The position numbers and the translations under genes were made by a program. A stretch of DNA of 64,000 nucleotides, taken from positions 1,674,001 to 1,738,000 of the forward strand of contig OY723283.1 in the NCBI GenBank assembly GCA_963210315.1. Reading direction: 5' to 3'. Positions 29,719 to 40,913 of this stretch are shown in pieces. The notes under the pieces were generated by a model that did not search any database, was not told the DNA's origin, and saw nothing but the letters and a program-made list of their open reading frames with translations. The DNA is from Rhynchopus euleeides. Taxonomy: Eukaryota > Euglenozoa > Diplonemea > Diplonemida > Diplonemidae. Numbering within the stretch: position 1 is the first letter of the stretch; each line of letters begins with the position of its first letter.

Positions 29719-31785
29719 ATGGCGTCGCGTCGGTGGGGTGGCGGGCGGCGTGACGACACGGAACACCACCCGGTGGGGCCTCCTGCAGGGGGTATCGGCA
29801 GCTTGGTGACCTACAGGGGTCTGCTGTCTGCGGTGTTGGGGTGCGCTGCGGTGCTGACGGTCAGCACCATCCTGCGTGTGGGCAGCCTGCAAGCCCCGGA
29901 ACCCGCCACCACGAGGGGGTCGGGGGTGCACGGAACCCCGCTTCCGAGCCAACCGATTGCCGCACAACCTCGGGCTGCCGAGGGCAAGTCGGAGGCAGCG
30001 GCAACCCAACTCGGGGCACAGCCTGGCCCCTGCGACACCCGCACCGGATGCGCCAGCTGTCTCTCCGGAGGCTCGTGTGTGTGGTGTGCCAACAGCGCCC
30101 GGTTTGACATCCACACCTCCTCCGGGAGATGCGTCCCAGCCGACAGCACAGAGGCGTCGCTGTGTGAGGATGTTGAGGACAACTCCTGCCCCGCAGTGCT
30201 CCTCCACGACATCCCTGCGAATTTTCGGGTCATCCATGTGGGGATCCAGAAGGGCGGACCCGAGGCTCTCATCCAGCTCCACCTGGCCCTCCGGTTCTGG
30301 GGGTTCCGGAGCACGATGGACACACGGAGGAACAAACAGGGTGGGGAGATCAAGCCTTTCTTCAAGAAGGCGTATAAAAGGGAGCTCGGGGTGAGCCCGG
30401 CCCTGCGTTGGTTCGGTTCGTATGATGAGTGGCTCACGACAGGGCGGCCGGAGGATGTGCTTGTGGAGACGGAGACCTGGAAGTGTAAGTCTGGGCTGCA
30501 ATACCACATGGGGAAGGGGAGGCAGCTCCAGTGGCATCTCACCGTGTGGAAGAAGAATAACAGGGAGGACTGCACGGTTGCCGCACATACGCATTACATC
30601 GCGAGGGATTATATGCAGATCAGCACCAGGGCTGTGATGTACCCCTACATTTCCCCCCACATCCACGCCCTGAGCGAGGTGGCGAACAAAAAGCCTGTGA
30701 AGGAAAACCTCGTGTTGTACGACGCGGATGCGGGTATCACCGATAAGGATCTCCTCCAGACAGGCAGTGGGGTTGTCCCGTTTAAGACAGGCGTTGCAAA
30801 GGGGTTGAAACCCGAGGTTCTCTATGGGCTCTATGCAAAGGCGAAGGTGTGTATCGACATGAAGATGCCGGGCGCGGAGAGGTTTGTCTATGAGGCAGCG
30901 CTGTTCGGCTGCTGCATCATCACAGACACCGATGGGAATGGGAGGGATGACCTGGACCTTCCCATCCCGCCGCGCTTCAAGGTGAAGCCCGGGGATATGA
31001 AGGACCTCAACAGGCGTGTCCAGGAAATCCTCCAGAATTACGACACGGTTGTCAGGGAGTTTGAGCCTCTCAGGGCATTTGTCAAATCCAACCGGGTAAC
31101 CTTCCTCCGGCAGGTCCGCCGCTACTTCTCCGACAACATCCACGCCGTTGGGTTCTCTGGCTCGGCCCCTGCTGCGGAACGCCAGGGTTGGAACGCCCTC
31201 TTCATCCTGTCGCACGTGCTCTCCATCCCCTTCGCCACAGTCGAGCTGCTTGTTTGCAAAGGGGCTGGGCCGCCACTCCCCGAGGCTGTCCACCACAGCC
31301 TGAGGGAGCAGACGCTGCTCTCCGCCGTGAAATTCACAGAGGTGCAGTGCGGCAGCGGCGCAGAGGCGGCGCTGTCCGGCTACTCCGCGCCCTACCCAGA
31401 GAGGGTAGGGTATGTCCTGGCCTACCGGGATATCCGGCAGGTGCCGTCTCTGGAGGATCTGGTGCCGGTGTTGGCAACACACCTTCACCTTGCGCAGCAG
31501 AATGGGGCCCGCGGGCTTCGGGTTGGCGATGACTTTGTCTTCGCCCCATCCGCAGTGTTTTCCACTGTGGGGCCTGCCTGTTTCGCAAAGGGCGGGGGTT
31601 CTGCCGCCTGTGGGGCCGCCGGGGTCCGGCAGGTGTCTCCGGACACGCTATACCGGTCCCAACCCCACCCCCTCGTTGCGTCGGTGCTGGCAAGCGACAT
31701 GATGCCCACCGCATTTCTCTGCGAGCACCCTGTGTATGCAAACCGCAGCATCCAAACACTCCTCCCCGAGCCCGCTCGGTGTTGA
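29719..31785 (+). CDS. Type II membrane protein with PSI-like module and glycosyltransferase-like segment
   Basis: 688 residues, single exon, from the ATG at 29719. The frame is open about 200 nt upstream, but only through Pro-rich translation of a C-rich tract. A short basic cytoplasmic tail is followed by one hydrophobic segment (about residues 34-52), giving a type II signal anchor. Residues about 105-158 hold a Cys-rich module (C-x6-C-x2-C-x6-C-x2-C...) resembling a PSI domain. The remaining lumenal part contains LYGLYAKAKVCIDMKMPGAERFVYEAALFGCCIITDTDG (about residues 369-407), which resembles the sugar-nucleotide side of GT-B glycosyltransferases. I infer a Golgi glycosyltransferase but cannot name the CAZy family or substrate; a non-enzymatic surface protein is possible. 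Confidence 0.65.
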   Translation: MASRRWGGGRRDDTEHHPVGPPAGGIGSLVTYRGLLSAVLGCAAVLTVSTILRVGSLQAPEPATTRGSGVHGTPLPSQPIAAQPRAAEGKSEAAATQLGAQPGPCDTRTGCASCLSGGSCVWCANSARFDIHTSSGRCVPADSTEASLCEDVEDNSCPAVLLHDIPANFRVIHVGIQKGGPEALIQLHLALRFWGFRSTMDTRRNKQGGEIKPFFKKAYKRELGVSPALRWFGSYDEWLTTGRPEDVLVETETWKCKSGLQYHMGKGRQLQWHLTVWKKNNREDCTVAAHTHYIARDYMQISTRAVMYPYISPHIHALSEVANKKPVKENLVLYDADAGITDKDLLQTGSGVVPFKTGVAKGLKPEVLYGLYAKAKVCIDMKMPGAERFVYEAALFGCCIITDTDGNGRDDLDLPIPPRFKVKPGDMKDLNRRVQEILQNYDTVVREFEPLRAFVKSNRVTFLRQVRRYFSDNIHAVGFSGSAPAAERQGWNALFILSHVLSIPFATVELLVCKGAGPPLPEAVHHSLREQTLLSAVKFTEVQCGSGAEAALSGYSAPYPERVGYVLAYRDIRQVPSLEDLVPVLATHLHLAQQNGARGLRVGDDFVFAPSAVFSTVGPACFAKGGGSAACGAAGVRQVSPDTLYRSQPHPLVASVLASDMMPTAFLCEHPVYANRSIQTLLPEPARC

Positions 31786-32328
31786 CCTCGGTGTTGAAGC
31801 GGATGCATGTGTGTGCGCGTTGGGGCGCAAAAGAGGTGGCGGTGTGGGGTGGAGTTAACATGTGTCGTGTGGGGATGGGGTGTATGAGTGTGTGGGAAGG
31901 TGGAGCAGCGCAGTTAACCTAACCGGGGCAGGAGAAGGGAGTTATCCCTTCTCTGCAGCACGATCAGTGCCTACACACGTAGTATTAGGGAGCCCAAGTG
32001 TGACAGCGCGGGGTGGCTGGGGGGCCAGGGGGGTGGTTGGGGGGAAGAGAACCCCCTCTGAGGCGCTGCCCCACCACCACCCCCCACCCCCTGCCGCGCA
32101 GCAAAGCGGGGCAGAAGAAGGGGGCGGGGGGGTTGAGGGGGCCCCCTCTCCCCCTCTGAGGCTGAACAAGACCACCCTCGCCCTCCCCCCCCCCCCTCTC
32201 CCCGCTACAATGCACCGACCCCCTCCTTCTGCAACAACAACATTTCGCGCGAGCTATACACCACAGCACGCCACACCACTCCACACCGCCTCACCCCTGC
32301 CCAGGCACTGCGCTGCCACACCCCGACA
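31786..32328. other. Intergenic spacer, 543 bp
   Basis: G-rich and C-rich stretches (about 32000-32210) and then a pyrimidine tract ending in the acceptor-like AG at 32303-32304. No gene seen. Confidence 0.55.
32282..32304 (+). promoter_or_regulatory. Candidate trans-splice acceptor for the coiled-coil gene
   Basis: Pyrimidine-rich CCTCACCCCTGCCCAG, 24 nt before the ATG at 32329. Confidence 0.5.
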
Positions 32329-35300
32329 ATGTCGGCGGAGGGGCCCTTCAGTCTGGAGGGTCAGCTGGATGACACGGGCCAGCTGATGGAGGACCTTGGG
32401 GCGCAGTTCAGCACACCGGTGGTTTCGCGGGTCCGCCCACCGGGGACACCGGGGTCCAGCGCACGGCTGGAGCGCCTGACGGACACAGTCACAGACTACT
32501 CCGAGCGGCTCGAGCAGAGCCGGGGGAAACCCGCAGAGTTGGAGCAGCTGTGCGCCGAGCTGATCGGGCAGTACCGCGACGCGGAGAGGGATCGGGGCGA
32601 CCTTGCTGCGAAGCTCGCACAGCAGCAGAAGGAGCTCGACAATGCGGTGCGCCTCCTCCGCCAGCAGCAGAGCCTTGTGTCCGCAGGGCTTGTCGGGCCT
32701 GGCGCGGAGAGCGCAGGACAACACGCAGAGGCACCCAAGGCACTGCAGACCATGACCCAGATGATGCAGGAGATGCTGCGTGCCGTGGAGCATGTCAAGC
32801 CGGCACACAGCCTGGGCAGCCTCCCGCAGGACTTCCTCCACCTCCACTCGCAGATCGACACCGACAGGCAGACGCTGCCCTTCGCGGATGCAGCCCTCGG
32901 GGTGAGGTGTCGGATGGCAACCCTGATGGACGATGTCATGCGACCCCCGACCCCCTCCACAGTCAGGCAGTCGCCCTGCCACTCCCCGCCGCCTGCCCCT
33001 ACGCCCCGCGAGGTCTCCATGCAGAAGGAGAAGCTCGCCGCGATGCACAGCACGCTCCTCGCTGTGATGGGGAAGTTCGGCCTCATCGGGAGGGTCGTCC
33101 CCTCCCACTGCGACATGGATGAGGCGATAGAGCGGTCCCTCTCTGACATCGAATCGCTCCTCGCCTGCACAGAGGGGGCGGTGTCGCATGCGGTGCGGCA
33201 GCTGGGCAGGGCTGTCTCGGGGATAATCCCATTCTCCCACCCCTTCACAGGCGGTGCTGCGGGTGGGGGCGTGCCGGAGTATCTCGCGAAATGCGCAGAG
33301 GTGCTGGAGGGGTTTGCGGAGAAGGCATGCACCGATCTCTCGGAGGTGACCTCCACCGGGCTCGACTTGGTCCTCCTCGCGTCTGCCCCCACGGTGATGT
33401 CGCTTGTCAACAAGGCGAAGGCGGTGGCGTCCCGGAGAATGGTGTCGGATCAACACTCCAGCAGCACGACGCGGATGAGGCAAATCGCCTCCCTCTCCAC
33501 ATCCATCCTGGAGGCGGTGTCACCAGAGGATGCGGATCGCCTCCGGGATCGAGACCCTGAGGGACTCCTGCGGACAGCCTTGGTGCATGTGGAGGCGTTT
33601 CGGGAGAAGGCAGGGGAGGCGCCTCGAGAGATAGAGGAGTTGGGGCAGCAGCTCGCGGAGGCGCGTGGGGCGGGTCGCATGTCGCAGCAGCGGCTGCGGC
33701 ATGTCGGGGAGATGCTGTCGGAGATACTGCTGGATCCTGCGAAGCTGAGCCTGCGCGATGCGTCGGGTGAGCTGGCAGAGCTCGAGCTCCGCCCGCCACC
33801 CAACAGCGATTTATCCGTCGAGGATAAGCTCTCTGAGCTCCATGTCTTGTATCAAGAGAAGAGAGACCGCTGCTTCGATCTGGAGAGCGAGTTGGATGCC
33901 TGCAACTCTGCGATGAACCATGCGTTTGCAGCCTGCGGGCAGCATTTCAGATCCTCCGAGCCTCTGAAGCTGAAGTTAGACGCCCTGCCTGACATCATCA
34001 GGGGTGCCGGAGGAGGTGCCGAGGTGAACAGCAGCCGCATCACTGATGAGGACAGCCACTCCTCCGACGAGGCAGACATCCACAAGATCTACGCCATGCT
34101 GAAGGCGACCAATAGGGGCGGAGAGGCCGGCATGCCCCGCGGGGTTACCGTCGGCAGCGTGGAGTCGGCGATTGCCCAGCTGAATGAGAGGGTGAGAGGG
34201 GCGGAGCGGCATGCGGCTGAGCTGGAGACCCACACGCGGCGCACCCTGTCGAGGGTGCAGGAGCTGGTCCAGCAGTACGACTGCCGCTCTCCCAGCAGGC
34301 GGCATGTCCATCTCGGTGATTTGGATGAATACGGCAGTGACGTGGGGGTCCCCATGCTGGATGATCTTGAGGCGCTGCTGCAGGCTCTCTCAAGGTCAGG
34401 TGGTGGTGGTGGTGGTGGCGGAGACGGTGGCGAGCACGACACAATGCTGGACATGGTGGAGGGGGATCTGCGTCTGATGCTCCCGCAGGTGGAGTCTCTC
34501 GTGGGGGTGCCTGTGGGGCCCGACCTGACTGTGAATGCGTCGGATGGTCCGGAGGGGCGCCTGGCGGTGACCATGTCGAGGTGGCGGCGTGCGCTGGAGC
34601 AGCACAGGGCGGGGGTCGCGAGCGGGGTTGCGCACGGCGAGCGTGTGTTGCTGCGCACCATACAGCACATCACAGCGCGGCTGCGTGCTGCCCTGTCAGC
34701 GCAGGACCTGCCGCAGGATGCGCAGCCGAGCGTGGGGTTGGCGCCGCTGTCGCGTGGGCTGGACGGGGACACCCTTTCGTCAGCGCTGAGTGAGCTGGAC
34801 CACTACACAGGGTGTGCTTCGGGGGTTGTGGAGCGGTACGGCACGGAGAGGACGAGAGTGATGGCGACGCTGCAGACAATCGTTGCGGCGGCACGTGATG
34901 TGCAGAAGGGGTCTGTGAAGGCGCTGCAGAGGGACCCCGTGATGGAGTCGGAGATACATGTCGTGTCGCAGACTGCCGCTGCGTCTGTGGCGGATCTTGT
35001 GGGGCGGTACTCCGGGGCGCACACACGCCTGCAGCGGTTGTCGGCTGCAGTTCTCGCGTCTGCAGCGGCTATTGACAAGATTGTGCCCAGCAAGGTGGAG
35101 GCGCGGTCCATGAGCATCAGCAGGCGCAGCGAGGAGGTCCCAGAGTTCGTGCTGCAGGAGGCGGTCAACAGGCTCACATCTCGTACGAAGGGCAAGAGCC
35201 AACCCGACGTGGAGACTGTGTCTTCGCCGCGTGCCCTGCCCGACGGCACCATCGAGCAGTTGCGTCTGCTGGCATCGCAAGCCCCGACGGGCAGCTCGCT

Positions 35301-38300
35301 GGATGAGCTGGTGTCAGCTGTGGCAGAGCGCCTCGCGGCATATGAAAGTGACCGTGCCGTGCAGAAGAAGGAAGGCGAGCGGGCACGCACCGCATGGCGC
35401 AAGCTGCACGATGAGGTGACACGGCGCCTTGCCCCCCTGGTGGACACGCTTGAGACAGACCCGAAGGCGCGCAGCCGCTCGCCGCCCAACCGTGAGCAAG
35501 AGGATGAGGGCAAGAAGGCCTTCGGCACCATCGTCAAGCTGGATCAGAAGGTGCAGGCGCTGATCCGGCAGCATCAGCTCCTCACCAGCGAACACACAGG
35601 CGAACGGGCGCGACGCATCGATTTGGAGCAGCGCCTCAAGGGCATCAAGAAGCAGTACGCCAAGACATCGAAGGAGCTCGTGCGTATGTGCGTCCTGACG
35701 GAGGTCACTGCTGTGCCTGTTGCGGATGAGCTTTCGAGTGACATCGACATTGAGGCCACTTCCCGTGCCCTCTACGAGTCTGTGAACCAGCTGGCTGAGA
35801 CGGCATGCCAGGTAGCACACATGCGGGCACAGGTCACACAGAGCGCCGCAGATGCCGAAGAGAGCCGTGCACATGCAGCCAAGACGGAGATGCACCACCT
35901 GCATCTGCTCAATGCTGTCACCGACGTGCTCTCTGTGCTCGGGCTGATGCCAGAACCACCACGTGATGCGGACAGTGCCTGGGACGACGCCGTCAGTGGT
36001 GTATCCAAGATGCTCACCGAGGTGCGCGAAGGGCGGGAGGCATGCGCGCGTGTGGAAACGCTGGAGGGCATGCTCGATAGCCTGCTGCGTGAAGTCCACG
36101 GCACGCCCGCAGAGCTGCCGCCCACTGTGACCGACAACCGTTTCTCCCTGTCGCCCCTCACCGCCACCTCCTTCGGCACGCCACACCGGCACCCGCCGTC
36201 ACCCCCCTCGCCTGCACAGCAACAGGGCGCGGTTATCCCTGCGGACACATCCAAGCTGGAGAGCTTCCGCAACCGCTGCACCGACGTCATGGAAACCTTC
36301 CGCTCCGCCGCACGCAGCGTACAGAACGAGCAGCGCCTGGAACAAGACCTCAAGGGTGCACAGGACGCGCTGCAGCGCATCCAAGGCGTGCTCCACGGGC
36401 AGGACACCTACTCAGCGGACGAGCCGAAGGCCGACCCTGCCGCCACTGCTGACAGCGTGGCTGAGAAGGTGCAGCATCTGATCGAGGTGTCTGCTGCCTC
36501 TGCGGCAGAGAAGGCAAAGCTGATCCGGCAGAACCTGGAATTGAAGCAGGGCCTCGAGCAGACGAAGAGCGATCTGGGCGAGACACGCACCGCGATGCAC
36601 GAAGCCAATGAGACCTGCGCACACCTCAAGCGGAAGCTGGAGAGCGCACAGATGTTCGTGACCTACGCCAAGGAGATGATGGAGGACGCGGATGCCGATG
36701 CGGGCCGGGATGCGAGCGACACCGGAGGTGAGGAGGAGGACGACTTCCAGGAGGTCGTTGCTGTGCGTGCCTACCAAGCGTACCTCACGCTGCGGAAGGA
36801 CCGCGAGGCCCTGCGGCGGAAGCTGGAGGACGCGGAGGCTGAGGTCGAGGAGCTGCAGCTGCAGGAGGACTTCTTCGGCGGCATCAGCGCGAAGGTAATC
36901 TCCCTGGATGCCATGTGCACCGAGGCCTGCAACAGGCTGGCGGGGGGTGCGGGCAGCGACTCGCAGTCGTCCTCCCCCTCGTCGCGCGCGCCCAGCCGGA
37001 CCCCGCCCGCGAAGCCCGACGGCAGCCCGACAACCATCCTCAACCACATCGCCTCCATCGCCAAGACCCTCGGCACCATCAAGTCAGAGGCTGCGTCGCT
37101 GGGCAGCAAGCTCGAGGAAGCGGTGTCGTCAGCAGATGTCGTGGCCTCCACCCTGGGCCTCGACCTGTCGCCCCCCACAGCAGACATGGGGTCTGCCGCC
37201 GCCTATCTGCACAGCGCTCTGAGCGTGATGCGCGAGAGGGTGGCCGCGCGTCTCCGCCACGACGCGCAGGCGGAGGAGGAGGTGAGGCAGCTGCAGGAAT
37301 CGACGGCGAAGCTCGAGAAAGACAAGAAGCAGCTTCTGGAGCAGGTGCGGCACCAGCAGCAGCAGCTGCAGGTGCGTGAGGTGCTTCAGCCGCGGATGGA
37401 GCCTCCGGCACGCAGGCCACCTGCGCCTGGCGATGGGTTGTCCCCATATGACTACGCATCGCGGCCATCACGCATGTCGGATGCTGACCTGCTGGATCGT
37501 GACCCCCTGCAGTACGATGGTGTGATCTCCATGAGCAGCGCACCGCGGCACCGAGGCCCGGTCAGCTCTGGGAGTGCGCTCCGCCTCAGCGAAGACACGG
37601 CAAGCACTGTGTCTGCCACCAGTGGGCTCCGCCGTGCGGCTTCAGTTAACGTGTCGCCACAGCGTGTCCGCGGTGGGGACCCGCGGGAGCTCTATGAGAT
37701 AGAGCGTGCGATGCTGTCGCTGACGAACAAGCTGGAGGAGTTGGTGGGGAAGGTATGGCGTAGGTGGCAGAGGGGGGGGGGTAGTGGTGGTGCTTTGTTT
37801 GCCCCGAGGTTCCCAGAGGGGGCCCCCCTCGGCCCAACCAACCAATTCCTGTGTGACAGGTGCCTGTTGCGTCCGACTCGCCGGTGCCCACGCTGCCCGA
37901 CATTGCGTGGCATGTCGACAAGCTCTGCGCAGGGCTGCTGTCGGAGCTGACGTATCTTGCGAGGAGCGTCATGCCGGGGCAGCCTGTGCTGCATGCGGTC
38001 AAGGCTAACTTCGCAGCACCGCCACCGACGAGCGAGCAGGACCTGGCGCTGGGAGGGGTGAAGGCTGCCGTCGGGCAGCTCAAGGACCTGGGCAATGGTA
38101 TGGCGCCCTTGCCTCACACTTGCTGGGTGCTTGGGTGGTTGCCGCACCGCATGCCAATTATATTCTCTTCCCTGCATCCCGCCCCACACTTCTCTTCCTT
38201 CTGCAGCCATCGCATCTGCCCCGCCGCGAGACTGCACACGGCTCCTGCTGAAGAATGCAAAGTCCAGCGATGACGATGCCATCGGGCTGCAGGCATGCAT

Positions 38301-39446
38301 CCGCCGCCTCCACGTCATCATCGCCAACAAGCTCGACGCCGCTCCACGCGAGATCAAGGAGCTGCGTGCCCGCTGCGAGCTGCTCGACGCGCATGTCAAG
38401 GGGCTTGAGGCGGAGGGCGGCAGGCGGTCCGCCAACCTCATCACCGTGTCGGAAGCAGAGAGGCGCGCCACACAGGCGCTCGGCCTGCAGAAGGACAAGT
38501 GGGAGCAGCAGCGCCGCAGCCTGGAGGATCGCCTGGGCAGGGCGGAGGGCGCGCGGGACACGATGCAAGAGCAGCTGGATGCAGCGCAGGTATGTCCGTG
38601 CGGTGCCTGCAACGTTCGCACCACCACCGCCACTGCAGAGCACCCTGGCCTTGAGCCGCAGCAGGCTTGGTGCGGATGCAATGGGTGGCAGCCTGCGAGG
38701 CCCTCAGACACGCGCCGTCTCTCCATCACGGGCCACCCCTGCGCACGGTCGCCGTGGGGTCTCGCAGCAGCCGTCACGGTCCCCGTCGCGTGCCCGTCAG
38801 AATACGTATGTCGTGTGCCGGAGGGTGGGGTGTGGTGGTGGTCTCTCTGTCCGTTGGCTCCACTGCACACACGCACAACAGGGGCCCGGTGCAGGCAGGT
38901 TTGGAGAAGGAGAATGACGCGTTGAAGGCGCAGCTGCACGGCGTGTCGACGCAGTATGAGGAGATGCGTGAGGCGGCGGAGCGCCTGACGGAGCGTGTCG
39001 AGGAGAAGGAGCAGGCACGCAAGGACTACAAGGAGAAGTACAAGCGGGCCCTGGAGGAGGTCGGGTCGCTGGAGGAGGAGCGCGAGAGGCTGAAGCAGGG
39101 GTTTGCCGCACAGCTCACTTCTGTCAAGGAGCAGCTGGTCAAGCTGCAGTCGCAGCGGGGCGGCCGTTCCAAGACAGCGAGTGCCGACCCCAGCCGGGTG
39201 CGGACAACAAGCAACCCGTCGTCGTCGATGCCGCGGGATCTGAACCGTGACGCCATCACAGTGCCGCAGGAGTTCCGCCTCCACAAGGTCCGTGGTCGCA
39301 CGGGCTGCTGGGTGTGCGACTCGCCGGATGGACCGACGAAGTACGGCGGTGCCGTGCCTCTGCACAACTGCCCCGCACCACGCAGCCAATCCTCGTCCCG
39401 TGCAGGCGCCTCCGAGGCGTACAGCGCGTCCCCTCTTGCAGCGTAG
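32329..39446 (+). CDS. Giant coiled-coil protein, 2198 residues, four exons
   Basis: Exons 32329-37752, 37860-38097, 38207-38589 and 38895-39446 join in frame. Introns of 107, 109 and 305 nt all run from GTATG to CAG; the last acceptor was chosen among nearby CAGs because only that one keeps frame. The chain is largely heptad-rich helix rich in Glu, Gln, Arg, Leu and Ala, broken by loops such as a Gly run at nt 34401-34422 and Pro/Ser-rich stretches near 36130-36220 and 36960-37030. The C terminus holds GCWVCDSPDGPTKYGGAVPLHNC, a short Cys pattern that might bind zinc. There is no ATPase, motor or membrane segment. Such proteins often build basal bodies, flagellar roots or the Golgi matrix; nothing here decides between them. 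Not recognised as a named family. Confidence 0.75.
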
Positions 39447-40913
39447 CGTGGGGTGCCTACCTGCCACAGCCTTTTGCTGGTCCCAACAATATTATTGTGT
39501 GGGTGCGTCCCTCGACGCAGCACACATAAAGCGGTTCCCTTTCTGAGGTTCCTTAGAAGAAAAGATCAGGTGTATCCCCCATCGCTCCCTACGACCTGTG
39601 TCGGACGACGCACCGTAGACAGCCTTTACCTAATAATGTTCTAGAGAATGAACGGGAATAGTAACCTAGAGCCCAGCAGTAGCCGCCTGCCCTCCACGCC
39701 GTTGCTGCATCGCAGTGCCAGCTGTGGGGGGTACAGGGTATCGGGGTGGGTAATGGGTCGGGAAAGCGACCATGTTTTTTTTTGTTCGGACCATCCGACA
39801 ACCCCCCCCTTCCCCAAACCCACCACCCCCCCCCCCCCCCTGTTAGATTCTCTCCCCCACACGCGCCTGCCCTTCTGCCCTTTTCTGTTTCATTTTCTTG
39901 ACCCGCTCAGCCCGCTCAGCTGGTTTCCAAATGATGCAAGCGAGGCGACGGCAAAGAGAAGATATTTCGAGCGAATCACACCACCCCCCACAACACGGAA
40001 CGCTCCCTCTCTTCTGAGGCCGCTCTGCCCCCATCCTTCCGACACAGGCGACATCATGCCGCTTTTCTGGCCACGCCCAGCCCTTCTTTAGATCAAGAAC
40101 ACTTTGGGCAGCACACAAGCGCACACCCAAACCACGCACCCCCTGGTGACCTTTCCCCCCTTGCCGTTCTCCGGAGAAAGCCTCAATCCGTGGTGTGTGG
40201 TACTGCCTTATGCTACCGTTCTGCCTCTCTGCCAGACCCTCCTGCTGGGTCACATCCTAGGGGGGCTTCTTCACACGTTATTAGACAAGGGGGCCCAGAG
40301 CACCCCGCCCCACCCCCCCTCCCCGTGTGTATATGAAGGGTTTGAACCATCTTGCTGGTCCCGAGATTGTGTTCATCGCAAGGCACTGCCTTATGCCCCT
40401 TTCCCCTGTGGGGCGTCTTGCTGCCCTGCCCCAGAGGGCTGGGCTGATTCGCACCGTGGTTGAGCAGCGGCGGTGCCCTGCCCGTTGCTTGGGGGGGTGT
40501 ATTGGAATTTGGCTGCAGCTGTTGCGGAATCCTGGCGCAATCACCCATCATGTGCTCCCCAGGGGCTAGAGGGTGCCCAGGGGGATGCAGGCAGCGTGTT
40601 TTGCAGAGGGAGGGTCTATTCTGCCATAGCCTTCCCGTCCCGCCCCTACCCGTCGTACACGATAGATGCAACCCGTAGCTAGTAGGAACGAACGGCCACG
40701 TAGTGTTGCCGGCTCAGAAAAGCAAGCAGTTGCAAGTCCCCGCCACCCCCCCACTTCGGTATTGTACGTCTGTTTTGCGGTCTTTGAATCTCCCGTTGGC
40801 ACAGAGTCAAAGGGTCTGTTGTTTTTTCATGTATGTGCTTCAAATCATTTCCATCACGCAATACTGCAATACCGCACTGCTGCAGGCGACTGTGCCATTA
40901 GATACACCAGGGG
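39447..40913. other. Intergenic spacer, 1.47 kb
   Basis: T-run (39776-39782) and C-runs (about 39802-39808 and 39826-39840). Open frames are short and overlap on both strands. It ends in TGCTGCAG and a second CCAG just before the NEK kinase ATG. Confidence 0.5.
40860..40910 (+). promoter_or_regulatory. Candidate trans-splice acceptors for the NEK kinase
   Basis: Two AGs precede the ATG at 40914: CTGCTGCAG ending at 40885 (28 nt upstream) and ACACCAG ending at 40910 (3 nt upstream). The tract before them is only moderately pyrimidine-rich. Confidence 0.35.

Noticed and set aside
29539..31488. 649-codon open frame on the minus strand
   Set aside because: It mirrors the + strand membrane-protein gene, which has a signal anchor, conserved motifs and the cluster's orientation.
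32254..33483. 409-codon minus-strand frame under the giant coiled-coil gene
   Set aside because: A shadow of the GC-rich + strand gene; its His/Arg/Leu-rich composition is what antisense of Glu/Gln-rich helix gives.
37753..37950. C terminus of the giant coiled-coil protein as read straight through (WRRWQRGGGSGG...)
   Set aside because: This is intron sequence: a GTATG donor at 37753 and a CAG acceptor at 37857-37859 restore the coiled-coil frame.
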